NCBI RefSeq assembly: GCF_009769735.1
Contig: NZ_WSRO01000002.1
Span: 4,724,001-4,788,000, forward strand
Length of the DNA: 64,000 nucleotides
Reading direction: 5' to 3'
Origin: Streptomyces sp. BA2
Lineage (GTDB): Bacteria > Actinomycetota > Actinomycetes > Streptomycetales > Streptomycetaceae
Positions 18,568 to 24,646 of this stretch are shown in pieces. The position numbers and the translations under genes were made by a program. A model generated the notes under the pieces. The model did no database searches. It had not been told where the DNA came from and saw only the letters and a program-made list of their open reading frames with translations. Positions within the stretch are counted from its first letter, which is position 1. Every line of letters starts with the position of its first letter.

Positions 18568-18879
18568 TCACCAGAGGTGGGTGAAGTTGACGGCGATGTT
18601 CTCGTTCGACTGGTCGATCGCCGTGAACGCCGAGCCGTTCACCTGGGCGGTGTTGTTCTGGTTCGAGGCGCCTGAGCCGACGGCCTGCTGCTGCGACGTG
18701 GACGAGTTGCCGCTGTTGTTGCCGCCGACGCCGCTGCCGTTGACAGTCGCTACGCCCGCATTCGATCCGTCGTTCGCGAAGGCGCCGTTGTCAGCCGTCG
18801 CGACACCCGAGAAGAGTGCGGCAGCCAGGGGCAGGGCTGCGGCTGCAGCGATGACGCGGGCGGTACGGATGCTTGCCAT
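18568..18879 (-). CDS. Small secreted Asn/Gly/Ser-rich protein, function unknown
   Basis: 103 residues: a signal peptide (MASIRTARVIAAAAALPLAA, then ALFSGVATA) followed by ~74 mature residues rich in N, G, S, T and Q, ending in ENIAVNFTHLW. There are no cysteines and no chaplin motif. GGAGGA lies 6 bases upstream of the ATG, a strong ribosome site. Codon use is normal for Streptomyces. Low-complexity Asn-rich mature sequence suggests an extracellular surface or assembly role, but I do not recognise the family. Confidence 0.75.
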   Translation of the reverse strand: MASIRTARVIAAAAALPLAAALFSGVATADNGAFANDGSNAGVATVNGSGVGGNNSGNSSTSQQQAVGSGASNQNNTAQVNGSAFTAIDQSNENIAVNFTHLW

Positions 18880-19250
18880 GTCAGTTCCTCCGTTACGGGG
18901 GTACGCACCGGCGACGTGCCGGGAGTACCTGAAGTGCCGCTTGTTTCAAGGCGGTTGGCCGACCGCCTCGTGGGTTCTGTACGACGTCGCGAGTCCAGAG
19001 TTGCCCACCGAATCCCCGGCGAACCACCCCGGAAGCCCCAATTCCCCCGCAAGCGTGAGTACAAGTCGATAAACATGCTTCGTTCCATCAAAGCCCCTGT
19101 TCAGCCCCCAATAACCCGCCCAAACCCAGGCGCCGCACGGGCTGAAGCGTTCCGGCTCTCAAGGAAGATCGGCGGGCGCATCCGTGTTTCGCCCGCGCGC
19201 CGTGCCCGCCCCCTCTTCCCTTCTTCGAACGCTTGTACGAAAATGAAGGC
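18880..19250. other. Intergenic region between divergent genes
   Basis: 371 bp upstream of both the secreted protein (minus) and the primase-polymerase (plus). It holds the strong ribosome site of the former and a short GGCGGT/ACCGCC hairpin near 18950-18967. No convincing ORF or clear sigma-70 promoter was seen. Confidence 0.5.
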
Positions 19251-20123
19251 ATGGCCACCATCGACCGCCATGCCACAGCACTCGCACTCGCCCACGCCCT
19301 GTCCGCCGCCGAGCGCGGCCTCGCGGTGATCCCGCTCTCCCGGACCAAGCTGCCTGCGCTCCGCTCCCCCCACCACGAGCAGCCCGAACCGGCCCCCTGT
19401 CACGGCGAATGCGGCCGCCCCGGACACGGCGTGTACGACGCGTCGACCGATCCGTGGCGCATCCGCGAGCTCTTCACCGCCGCCCCCTGGGCCACCGGCT
19501 ACGGCATCGCGTGCGGGTTGGCCCCGCACCATCTGATCGGCATCGACCTGGACACCAAGTCCGGTACGGACGCTCCGGCAGCCCTGCGGGAACTGGCGCT
19601 GCGCCACCTCTTCACGATCCCGGCCACGGTCGTCGTGGCGACCCCGAGCGGTGGCCGCCACATCTGGCTCGCGGGCCCTCCCGACGCCGTCGTCCCCAAC
19701 TCCGCGGGGCGTCTGGCCCCCGGCATCGACATCAGGGGCGCCGGCGGCTACCTCGTCGGCCCCGGCTCGCGCACCGAGCACGGCGTCTACAGCGCCGTGG
19801 CCGGCACCGCACATCTCCCTCCGGCGAACTGTCCGCCAGCGCTGCTGCGCCTGCTCACGCCCCCGCCCCGCGCCCACCACCCCACGCTCCCGCAGATGCC
19901 GGCCCCGGTCCAACGGGGCCAGGGCCTGGTCCAGTTCGTGCTCGCCGCGCATGAGGGGCAGCGCAACACCCGCCTGTTCTGGGCCGCCTGCCGCGCCTAC
20001 GAGAACGGCATCGGCGAGCCCCTGGCCGACGAACTCGTCGCTGCCGCGCTCCGGGTCGGCCTCACGCAACACGAGGCCCGCTCGACGATCGCGTCGGCGG
20101 CACGGCTGACGGGACACGCGTGA
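19251..20123 (+). CDS. Stand-alone bifunctional primase-polymerase (Prim-Pol) domain protein
   Basis: 290 residues matching the AEP superfamily Prim-Pol domain: GIDLDTKSG near residue 102 (the metal-binding D-x-D motif I), TPSGGRHIWLAG near residue 132 (sGGxH motif II) and IDIRGAGGYLVGPGS (motif III). Such proteins can make primers or extend DNA. Stand-alone chromosomal copies are common in streptomycetes but poorly studied. A Cys-His-Cys segment (CHGECGRPGHG) at ~50 may bind zinc. ATG 19251 is chosen over TTG 19233. The ribosome site is weak (GAAGGC close to the ATG). Confidence 0.82.
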   Translation: MATIDRHATALALAHALSAAERGLAVIPLSRTKLPALRSPHHEQPEPAPCHGECGRPGHGVYDASTDPWRIRELFTAAPWATGYGIACGLAPHHLIGIDLDTKSGTDAPAALRELALRHLFTIPATVVVATPSGGRHIWLAGPPDAVVPNSAGRLAPGIDIRGAGGYLVGPGSRTEHGVYSAVAGTAHLPPANCPPALLRLLTPPPRAHHPTLPQMPAPVQRGQGLVQFVLAAHEGQRNTRLFWAACRAYENGIGEPLADELVAAALRVGLTQHEARSTIASAARLTGHA

Positions 20124-20157
20124 CGGGAGCTGAAGAGCGCGCGGTAGAGGAGCACGC

Positions 20158-20193
20158 GGTAAGGGGCGCCCGCAATGGCGGACGCCCCTTACC
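20158..20193. terminator. Bidirectional terminator
   Basis: GGTAAGGGGCG and its complement, extended by CCGC/GCGG with one mismatch, form a ~16-bp stem around AATG. It separates the convergent primase-polymerase and sensor-domain genes. Confidence 0.8.
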
Positions 20194-20207
20194 GCTGGCC
20201 GTCGCGG

Positions 20208-20921
20208 CTATCCGAGCATCGAACGGATGGCCGCACGGTCGATGTTCGTCAGGGCGCGGACCAGCTTCGGTGTGAGGAAGACAATGGCGAGGCCGACCAG
20301 GGACGCCCCCGCGATCTGCACCGGCGACTCCAGGTAGAACGCGTGGCGCTCGCCGCCGGAGGTGTAGTCGAACAGCCGGTAGCCGGGCCAGTCGACGTAA
20401 CGGGGGAACACCCAGGAGTACGCCGGGAGGAGCGCGACCACCCAGCCGGTGACCAGGAACGTCACGCTGAAGACGAAGGACACGACGCGCGACGGGAACA
20501 TCACGACCTGGAAGAGCAGGGCCCGCCAGCCCGCGCCGTCCGAGAGCCGTGCCCGCATCCCCGCCCACGCACCCGCGCCCCGCGGCGTCTCCACCGCAGC
20601 GGGCCCGGCGACATCGAGCCCCAGCTGCGCCCGAGCCCGCCCCCGCTCGGCGGCGCCGAGCCCCCGCGCTCCGCCCAACGCGGCCGCGAGGACCGGCAGT
20701 CCGAGCACGGTGACGAAGAGACCCATGCCGAGCGAGAACATCGTCACGGCGAAGGTGAAGCCCACTATGGCGATGGGCAGCGACGCCACCGTGTAGCCGA
20801 TCTCCCGGTACGTGGAGGCGGCGAACGGCGCCCGCCAGAAGCCCGGCGACCCCGCGGAGCGCTCGGAGGAGGGAGCAGAGGGAGCGGCTGCGTACGGCTG
20901 CGGCAGTGCACTGGTGCTCAT
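20208..20921 (-). CDS. Orphan sensor-domain membrane protein
   Basis: 237 residues resembling the four-helix 'sensor' domain that precedes many streptomycete two-component kinases. It has membrane segments at ~45-85 (VASLPIAIVGFTFAVTM, FVTVLGLPVLAAALGG) and ~135-225 (VSFVFSVTFLVTGWVVALLPA, ASLVGLAIVFLTP), with FWRAPFAASTYREIGY before the first helix as in those kinases. No kinase domain follows, and the C-terminus ends at RALTNIDRAAIRSML. ATG 20921 has GAGG 8 bases upstream. It may act with a separate kinase or sigma/anti-sigma system. Function is unknown. Confidence 0.7.
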   Translation of the reverse strand: MSTSALPQPYAAAPSAPSSERSAGSPGFWRAPFAASTYREIGYTVASLPIAIVGFTFAVTMFSLGMGLFVTVLGLPVLAAALGGARGLGAAERGRARAQLGLDVAGPAAVETPRGAGAWAGMRARLSDGAGWRALLFQVVMFPSRVVSFVFSVTFLVTGWVVALLPAYSWVFPRYVDWPGYRLFDYTSGGERHAFYLESPVQIAGASLVGLAIVFLTPKLVRALTNIDRAAIRSMLG

Positions 20922-20945
20922 GAAGGGCCTCGAATCTTCGCGGTG

Positions 20946-20978
20946 GGGACGTGCCGGGGACATGCCGGGGACGTGCCG
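20946..20978. repeat. Three 11-bp tandem repeats in a promoter region
   Basis: GGGACGTGCCG, GGGACATGCCG and GGGACGTGCCG follow each other without gaps, 25 bases upstream of the sensor-domain gene start. They could be regulator half-sites at near-helical spacing. Confidence 0.75.
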
Positions 20979-21037
20979 TGCTGACGTCCTCCACGTTCGC
21001 GAATCCGAGCGGCCCGGGACATACGGCGACCCGCCCT

Positions 21038-21067
21038 CTCGGGGGTGTTGCTGACACCACCCCCGAG
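21038..21067 (-). terminator. Hairpin upstream of the sensor-domain gene
   Basis: CTCGGGGGTG and CACCCCCGAG form a 10-bp stem around TTGCTGACAC. It is probably a second-stage terminator for the minus-strand gene at 21149-21382. Confidence 0.65.
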
Positions 21068-21093
21068 CGAGGCCGAAGCGTCCGGGGTGCGGG

Positions 21094-21126
21094 AAGGGGG
21101 TGCCTCTCAGTGAGAGACACCCCCTT
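21094..21126 (-). terminator. Terminator of the small secreted protein gene
   Basis: AAGGGGGTG and CTCTC arms pair with their complements across a single C/A mismatch. An almost identical hairpin lies at 35020-35050 inside the integrated element. Confidence 0.8.
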
Positions 21127-21148
21127 GACCAGCCAGACGGAGAAGCCG

Positions 21149-21382
21149 TCAGTGGTTGAACCCGTCGAAGACCCCGTTGAGGGCGGTCCCGTCGCGGTGC
21201 CCGCCGTCCACATGGCCGGCGGTGGTGATCCCGTACTGGCCGCCCATGTTGGTGAACGACTGCCCTGCGTAGCGGCCCTCGTCGAAGGTGCCGGTGGGAC
21301 CGTCGGAAGCGACGGCGGTGCCGGCGGCCAGGAATCCGGCGACGGTGGCTACGGCGAGGGCGGATGCGATGCGCTTCAACAC
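21149..21382 (-). CDS. Small secreted protein, function unknown
   Basis: 77 residues: a signal peptide (MLKRIASALAVATVAGFLAA, then GTAVA) and a ~50-residue mature part rich in Gly, Thr, His and Asp (FDEGRYAGQSFTNMGGQYG, HVDGGHRDGTALNGVFDGFNH). GTG at 21382 is chosen because AAGGAGA lies 5 bases upstream; the longer start at 21427 would interrupt the signal peptide. No cysteines. A strong terminator follows. Last chromosomal gene before the integrated element. Family not recognised. Confidence 0.65.
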   Translation of the reverse strand: MLKRIASALAVATVAGFLAAGTAVASDGPTGTFDEGRYAGQSFTNMGGQYGITTAGHVDGGHRDGTALNGVFDGFNH

Positions 21383-21587
21383 GAGTTTCTCCTTGGAGAC
21401 GAATCCAGTGATCTTGTAGAACAACACCGCACTCGCCCCACACCTCCTCCGAGGCTCGCCGGGCAGCGTCCACGTGGAGTATTGGGTTCATCCATGGCGC
21501 GTGCCCAGTCCGGCGCAATGTCCCTCACATGCCCGAACGGCCGGACAACCACGGGAGGAGGGCGCAGCCACGGGGCCCTGAAACAGC

Positions 21588-21624
21588 GAGAGCCCCCGAC
21601 CGGTTCCGCTGGTCAGAGGCTCTC
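21588..21624 (-). terminator. Original chromosomal terminator of tRNA-Ser(TGA)
   Basis: GAGAGCC/GGCTCTC plus GACC/GGTC stems lie 8 bases beyond the left attachment repeat. They would be just downstream of the tRNA 3' end in the unoccupied chromosome. Confidence 0.65.
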
Positions 21625-21631
21625 AATCACT

Positions 21632-21686
21632 GCGGTGGGTGTGGGATTTGAACCCACGGTGACTCTCGCCACGACGGTTTTCAAGA
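21632..21686. repeat. Left attachment repeat (displaced tRNA-Ser 3' half)
   Basis: 55 bp identical to 35077-35131 except for one base (T at 21666, G at 35111). It starts at the tRNA 3' terminus and runs to the anticodon loop, where the strand exchange core of tyrosine integrases usually lies. The sequence diverges one base after TTTTCAAGA. Confidence 0.93.
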
Positions 21687-21758
21687 ACGTGCTGGGAGGG
21701 TGGATGGGCCGCGTCTGACCTGCACGTTTTCTAGGATGCCGACTGGATCGGCCGCCTC

Positions 21759-21776
21759 TGGTCCACACCGGGTCCA
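21759..21776 (+). promoter_or_regulatory. Putative integrase/excisionase arm site, left end
   Basis: TGGTCCACAC followed by a partial copy (GGTCCAC), 73 bases inside the left repeat. The same decamer occurs twice inside the right end at 34944-34964, in the same orientation. Inference: arm-type binding sites. Confidence 0.5.
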
Positions 21777-21840
21777 CTGCCTCGGTTCCGCTCCTACGAA
21801 CCACGCGCTGCGTTCGATCCGTGGGACGCCGCTGCCTCGG

Positions 21841-21987
21841 CTACCTTTGCAGAAGCTCGTGCAGAAGGGCCACCACTGCGGCGGCCACCCCAATGGCTGC
21901 TCCCATGGTCGGGTGCTCCAAGACCAAGTAGACCGTGAAGGCCCCGACGAGCAAGAGCAGAAGACTGCGGGTGCTGATGCGATCCAT
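21841..21987 (-). CDS. 48-residue two-helix membrane microprotein
   Basis: Reading ATG at 21987 to TAG at 21841 gives 48 residues starting MDRISTRSLLLLLVGAF. Two hydrophobic segments (residues ~8-23 and ~27-44) are separated by EHPT, and the tail is LLHELLQR. GGAGAGG lies just upstream of the ATG. It is the first gene inside the left end of the AICE and stands alone on the minus strand. Small hydrophobic proteins are frequent in AICE cargo, but I cannot assign a role. The overlapping plus-strand frames look non-coding. Confidence 0.55.
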   Translation of the reverse strand: MDRISTRSLLLLLVGAFTVYLVLEHPTMGAAIGVAAAVVALLHELLQR

Positions 21988-22150
21988 TTACCTCTCCAAG
22001 TAGATGTCTTGGATCCAGCGTCAGCAGTGGTCAGCCTAGATTGACGGCTTCTGACAGTCCCCTTGTGATCTCTTACGGTCCCTTACAGTTCATGACGCTA
22101 GGTGACATCATGGACAGGTCATATGGGGGAGACAGCCAGGGGGTCACCAC

Positions 22151-22921
22151 ATGCCACAGTGGCTTAGGCCGAAGCTGCCTGAAGGCCCTCTCCGGGCCCT
22201 CAATCGCGAACTCCACACACTGCACGGCAAGGCGGGTTACCCCTCAGCTAGAAAGCTCTATCTAGCCGTAGGGAAGGCAACCAGCCACACGAACATCCAC
22301 CATGCCTTCGTGAAGCCCTCTCTGCCGTCGTGGGGCGTGGTGGAAGTGGTTGTGGAGCAGCTAGCTCACCAAGCCAGGCCTCGCCTTGTTGCAGATGTTG
22401 AGATCAACCGCTTCAAGGCTCTGTGGGACGAAGCGCATGCAGCAGTCTCTGCCGCCCAGACTCCAGGTGACAGCCCCACACGAGAGTCAGCGAGCGGAAA
22501 CAGCTCGTCATCCAGTGCCACTCGCTCCAGCTTCCTAGCCAGTCCGTTCGTCAGTCGAAACGGCCTGATCCACCAGGCGATCATGGATCTCCACAATGCG
22601 GGGAAGCCCGTAGGCGTACCGCAGGTTGCCACACTGCTCGCACGGCGTGGACAACTCGAATTCTGCGGTGGTGAGGACTACCTGTTCGAGTGCGTAAAGG
22701 TAGCCATCAAGGGCGCCTACAAAGCAGGAATTAGCGTGCCCGACTTTGCCGCCCTCAGCGCGCGAAAGGTACGTGCTTCCTCAGACGCCCGCGAAGAACT
22801 ACTGGCCTCAGTGTTCGATCCTCAATCGGACGCTGCCCGGGTGCGGAGGGCATTCGAACGGGTCTCCAAGCTGCATCCGGACTGGAAGCAGTCGGCGACA
22901 GGGGAAAGCCCGGCGTCCTGA
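22151..22921 (+). CDS. HTH-like protein with DnaB-helicase N-terminal domain
   Basis: 256 residues. Residues ~12-72 (LRALNRELHTLHGKAGYPS, ARKLYLAVGKA, WGVVEVVVEQLA) resemble the helix-turn-helix module seen in many streptomycete regulators. A Ser/Thr-rich linker (~105-132) leads to residues ~138-190, where IHQAIMDLHNAGKPVGVPQV, LLARRGQLEFCGGEDYLFEC matches the N-terminal (DnaG-interacting) domain of replicative helicase DnaB. There is no helicase ATPase domain. Inference: it may bind DNA and recruit or interfere with the host DnaB/DnaG primosome, affecting element replication. ATG 22151 is preceded by AGGGGG. Confidence 0.65.
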   Translation: MPQWLRPKLPEGPLRALNRELHTLHGKAGYPSARKLYLAVGKATSHTNIHHAFVKPSLPSWGVVEVVVEQLAHQARPRLVADVEINRFKALWDEAHAAVSAAQTPGDSPTRESASGNSSSSSATRSSFLASPFVSRNGLIHQAIMDLHNAGKPVGVPQVATLLARRGQLEFCGGEDYLFECVKVAIKGAYKAGISVPDFAALSARKVRASSDAREELLASVFDPQSDAARVRRAFERVSKLHPDWKQSATGESPAS

Positions 22922-22993
22922 TCGGCCGCCCTCAAGAGTGGCGACCCTAGAGCCCGCCGTCCTCACCGTGCCGGTCGCGCTACGCTGCCGCCC

Positions 22994-23395
22994 ATGGCTG
23001 AGGCATTCGTGTCCGGTGACGGCCACCGAGCGTGCGGCATCTGTCCGTCGCGACTCTTTCCGCTCGGTGAGTTCGACGTGGTCGAGCGTCCGTCTCGTGA
23101 GTGTCCCTTCAGTCCCGAGGACGGTCACAGGTACACCCTGCGTGGTGTGCCTGTCTGCGTTCACCCGGAGAAGGTGGGCCTACCGCCCGCGCCGTACAAG
23201 ACGGACGGTGTGGCTCTACTCGGGGACGTCGCGCTACCCGATGACGTCGCGGACCTCGATGGGTACCTGCGTGAGCTGGTGCACGGCGCAGCCCCTGGCG
23301 CGCTGGAGCTGCTGATCGACCTGGCAGACCGCGAGATCCGGCGTGTCTTCCCAGAGGTCGACGCGACCTTGGCGCTACGCCGTGCCTTCAACTAG
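22994..23395 (+). CDS. Hypothetical AICE cargo protein with a Cys/His cluster
   Basis: 133 residues beginning MAEAFVSGDGHRACGICPSR. His-11, Cys-14 and Cys-17 with a later Cys-37 and VCVH (~55) could form a small metal site. The C-terminal half is helical and acidic (LDGYLRELVHGAAPGALELL, VFPEVDATLALRRAF). It is co-directional with the HTH/DnaB-N gene, 72 bases after it, and convergent with the next gene (6-bp gap). No family is recognised and no ribosome site is obvious. Confidence 0.5.
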   Translation: MAEAFVSGDGHRACGICPSRLFPLGEFDVVERPSRECPFSPEDGHRYTLRGVPVCVHPEKVGLPPAPYKTDGVALLGDVALPDDVADLDGYLRELVHGAAPGALELLIDLADREIRRVFPEVDATLALRRAFN

Positions 23396-23400
23396 CGCTC

Positions 23401-23985
23401 CTAGCTCGCCATGGGGAAACCGGGAGCGAAGCGGCGGCCACCGTCAAGGATGCCGATGGGGCCGTACTTCGCGGTGACGACCGCCTTGCGCCTGGCGGTC
23501 TCCTCCTTGCCGAACCAGTAGCGCTCGTTCATCGGTCCCCACGCCGCCCGGTAGACCTGGTGGGTGTAGTCGCCGTGGTCCCACTCGCCGATGGCCTCGC
23601 GGTCAGTGGCGTGCACGAACCTGATGTTCGTACGGTCCTGGATGCGGCAGAGCACGGTGAACTGAGCGGCAAGCGCATGGATCATCTCGTCGACGGGCAC
23701 CGCTACGGGAATCTCTGCTGCCTCCTCATTCTGGTCCGTCATCTCGTAGATGGCCGACTTGATCGCCATGGCGCGCATGGCCTCGGGGAACAGAGGCTCG
23801 GTGTCCTTCGCGACGTCGAACCCGTTCACCAGGGCGTACCCCATGAAGCACTGCCAGTCCTCGTCGTACTTCGAGCATGCCGTGCGCAACCGGTCGAACT
23901 CCCGGTCAGCCTCGACGATCGCGAGGATGTCGCGGGCTCGCCGCGCCACGATCTCCGGCGCGGGCCGTACTAGCGTTGTGGACAC
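23401..23985 (-). CDS. Hypothetical AICE cargo protein (194 aa)
   Basis: GTG at 23985 with AAGGAG 9 bases upstream gives 194 residues. The N-terminal half is helical and charged (IVARRARDILAIVEADREFD), a central part reads FPEAMRAMAIKSAIYEMTDQ, and the C-terminal part is aromatic (YTHQVYRAAWGPMNERYWFG, KYGPIGILDGGRRF). No signal peptide and no membrane segment. Looser codon use than chromosomal genes. Family unknown; it could be a regulatory or defence component, but nothing in the sequence demonstrates that. Confidence 0.5.
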   Translation of the reverse strand: MSTTLVRPAPEIVARRARDILAIVEADREFDRLRTACSKYDEDWQCFMGYALVNGFDVAKDTEPLFPEAMRAMAIKSAIYEMTDQNEEAAEIPVAVPVDEMIHALAAQFTVLCRIQDRTNIRFVHATDREAIGEWDHGDYTHQVYRAAWGPMNERYWFGKEETARRKAVVTAKYGPIGILDGGRRFAPGFPMAS

Positions 23986-24148
23986 TGCTGCACTCTCCTT
24001 CGTTGGTTGGTGCATCGGTGGGCTCGTCCGGCTGCCAACCGCCGTCACGCCAAGGCAGTCGAACGGGGAGCTACCGCCGTACGTGGGCGGCAGTACAGCC
24101 CTCCCTGGCCGCCCGTGGGGGAGCCACTTCACGCGGCCAGGGAGGAGT

Positions 24149-24265
24149 TCATGGGGTGGTCGGGCTTGCGGCAGTCACACCGAGTACGAACCCGATCGAT
24201 GCCGAGATGGCGATGATCAGGAGGGGCCCGGCGTAGCTCGTTACGCGGGCGGTTAACCGGCTCAC
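24149..24265 (-). CDS. 38-residue exported-peptide-like / membrane microprotein with a TTA codon
   Basis: GTG at 24265 overlaps the stop of the preceding 76-residue gene by GTGA, indicating translational coupling. The product has a short basic N-terminus (MSRLTARV), a ~22-residue hydrophobic stretch (YAGPLLIIAISASIGFVLGV) and a polar tail TAASPTTP. It could be a single-pass membrane peptide, or a signal sequence releasing a short Pro/Thr peptide after a TAA-like cleavage site. Codon 4 is TTA, which in Streptomyces requires the bldA tRNA. Lies in front of, and divergent from, the XRE-TPR regulator. Role unproven. Confidence 0.4.
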   Translation of the reverse strand: MSRLTARVTSYAGPLLIIAISASIGFVLGVTAASPTTP

Positions 24266-24492
24266 GGCTGGCCGCCAGCACTGCGTGCATTGGCCTCTCG
24301 AACCTTGGCTCCGAGCACGTCACTGGGGGGCTCCTGTGCCTGACCGGCGCGATGCTGGGGGCACTGGCACGGTGGGTACTTCATCGACCCTGGAGGCAGC
24401 TCGCGCCCGTCACCGGTGTCGAGCTTCAGCACTCCGTCTGTGCCCTGCTTCTCGGTCATCTGGGCAAGCACTGCCCGCGCTTCGCTTCTCAT
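24262..24492 (-). CDS. Small Cys/His-containing AICE protein (76 aa)
   Basis: ATG at 24492 with GAGGAG ~8 bases upstream encodes 76 hydrophilic residues (MRSEARAVLAQMTEKQGTD...) containing a compact CQCPQH motif at ~43-48 that could bind metal. It is the first gene of a two-gene unit with the 38-residue peptide. The divergent promoter gap to the XRE-TPR gene is 154 bp, suggesting the regulator controls both directions. Family not recognised. Confidence 0.45.
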   Translation of the reverse strand: MRSEARAVLAQMTEKQGTDGVLKLDTGDGRELPPGSMKYPPCQCPQHRAGQAQEPPSDVLGAKVREANARSAGGQP

Positions 24493-24646
24493 GACTCAGC
24501 TCCTCGGCGGAGATCTCTGTGGCGAGCCGTTCGCCGATCTTTCGTGTGCTCTACGCAACCGCGCGACCACGCACGGCGGTACCGTTGCAGCACCCTCGGG
24601 ACTTGAAAGCCTTGAAAGCACGCAAGAGCGTGGGGAGTTGAGAGTC

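Noticed and set aside
18568..18879. Chaplin assignment for the Asn-rich secreted protein
   Set aside because: Lacks the paired cysteines and the conserved chaplin core.
21700..22044. Plus-strand 114-codon frame at the left end of the AICE
   Set aside because: Poor codon bias and crosses the putative arm sites. The minus-strand 48-residue membrane protein is the better reading.
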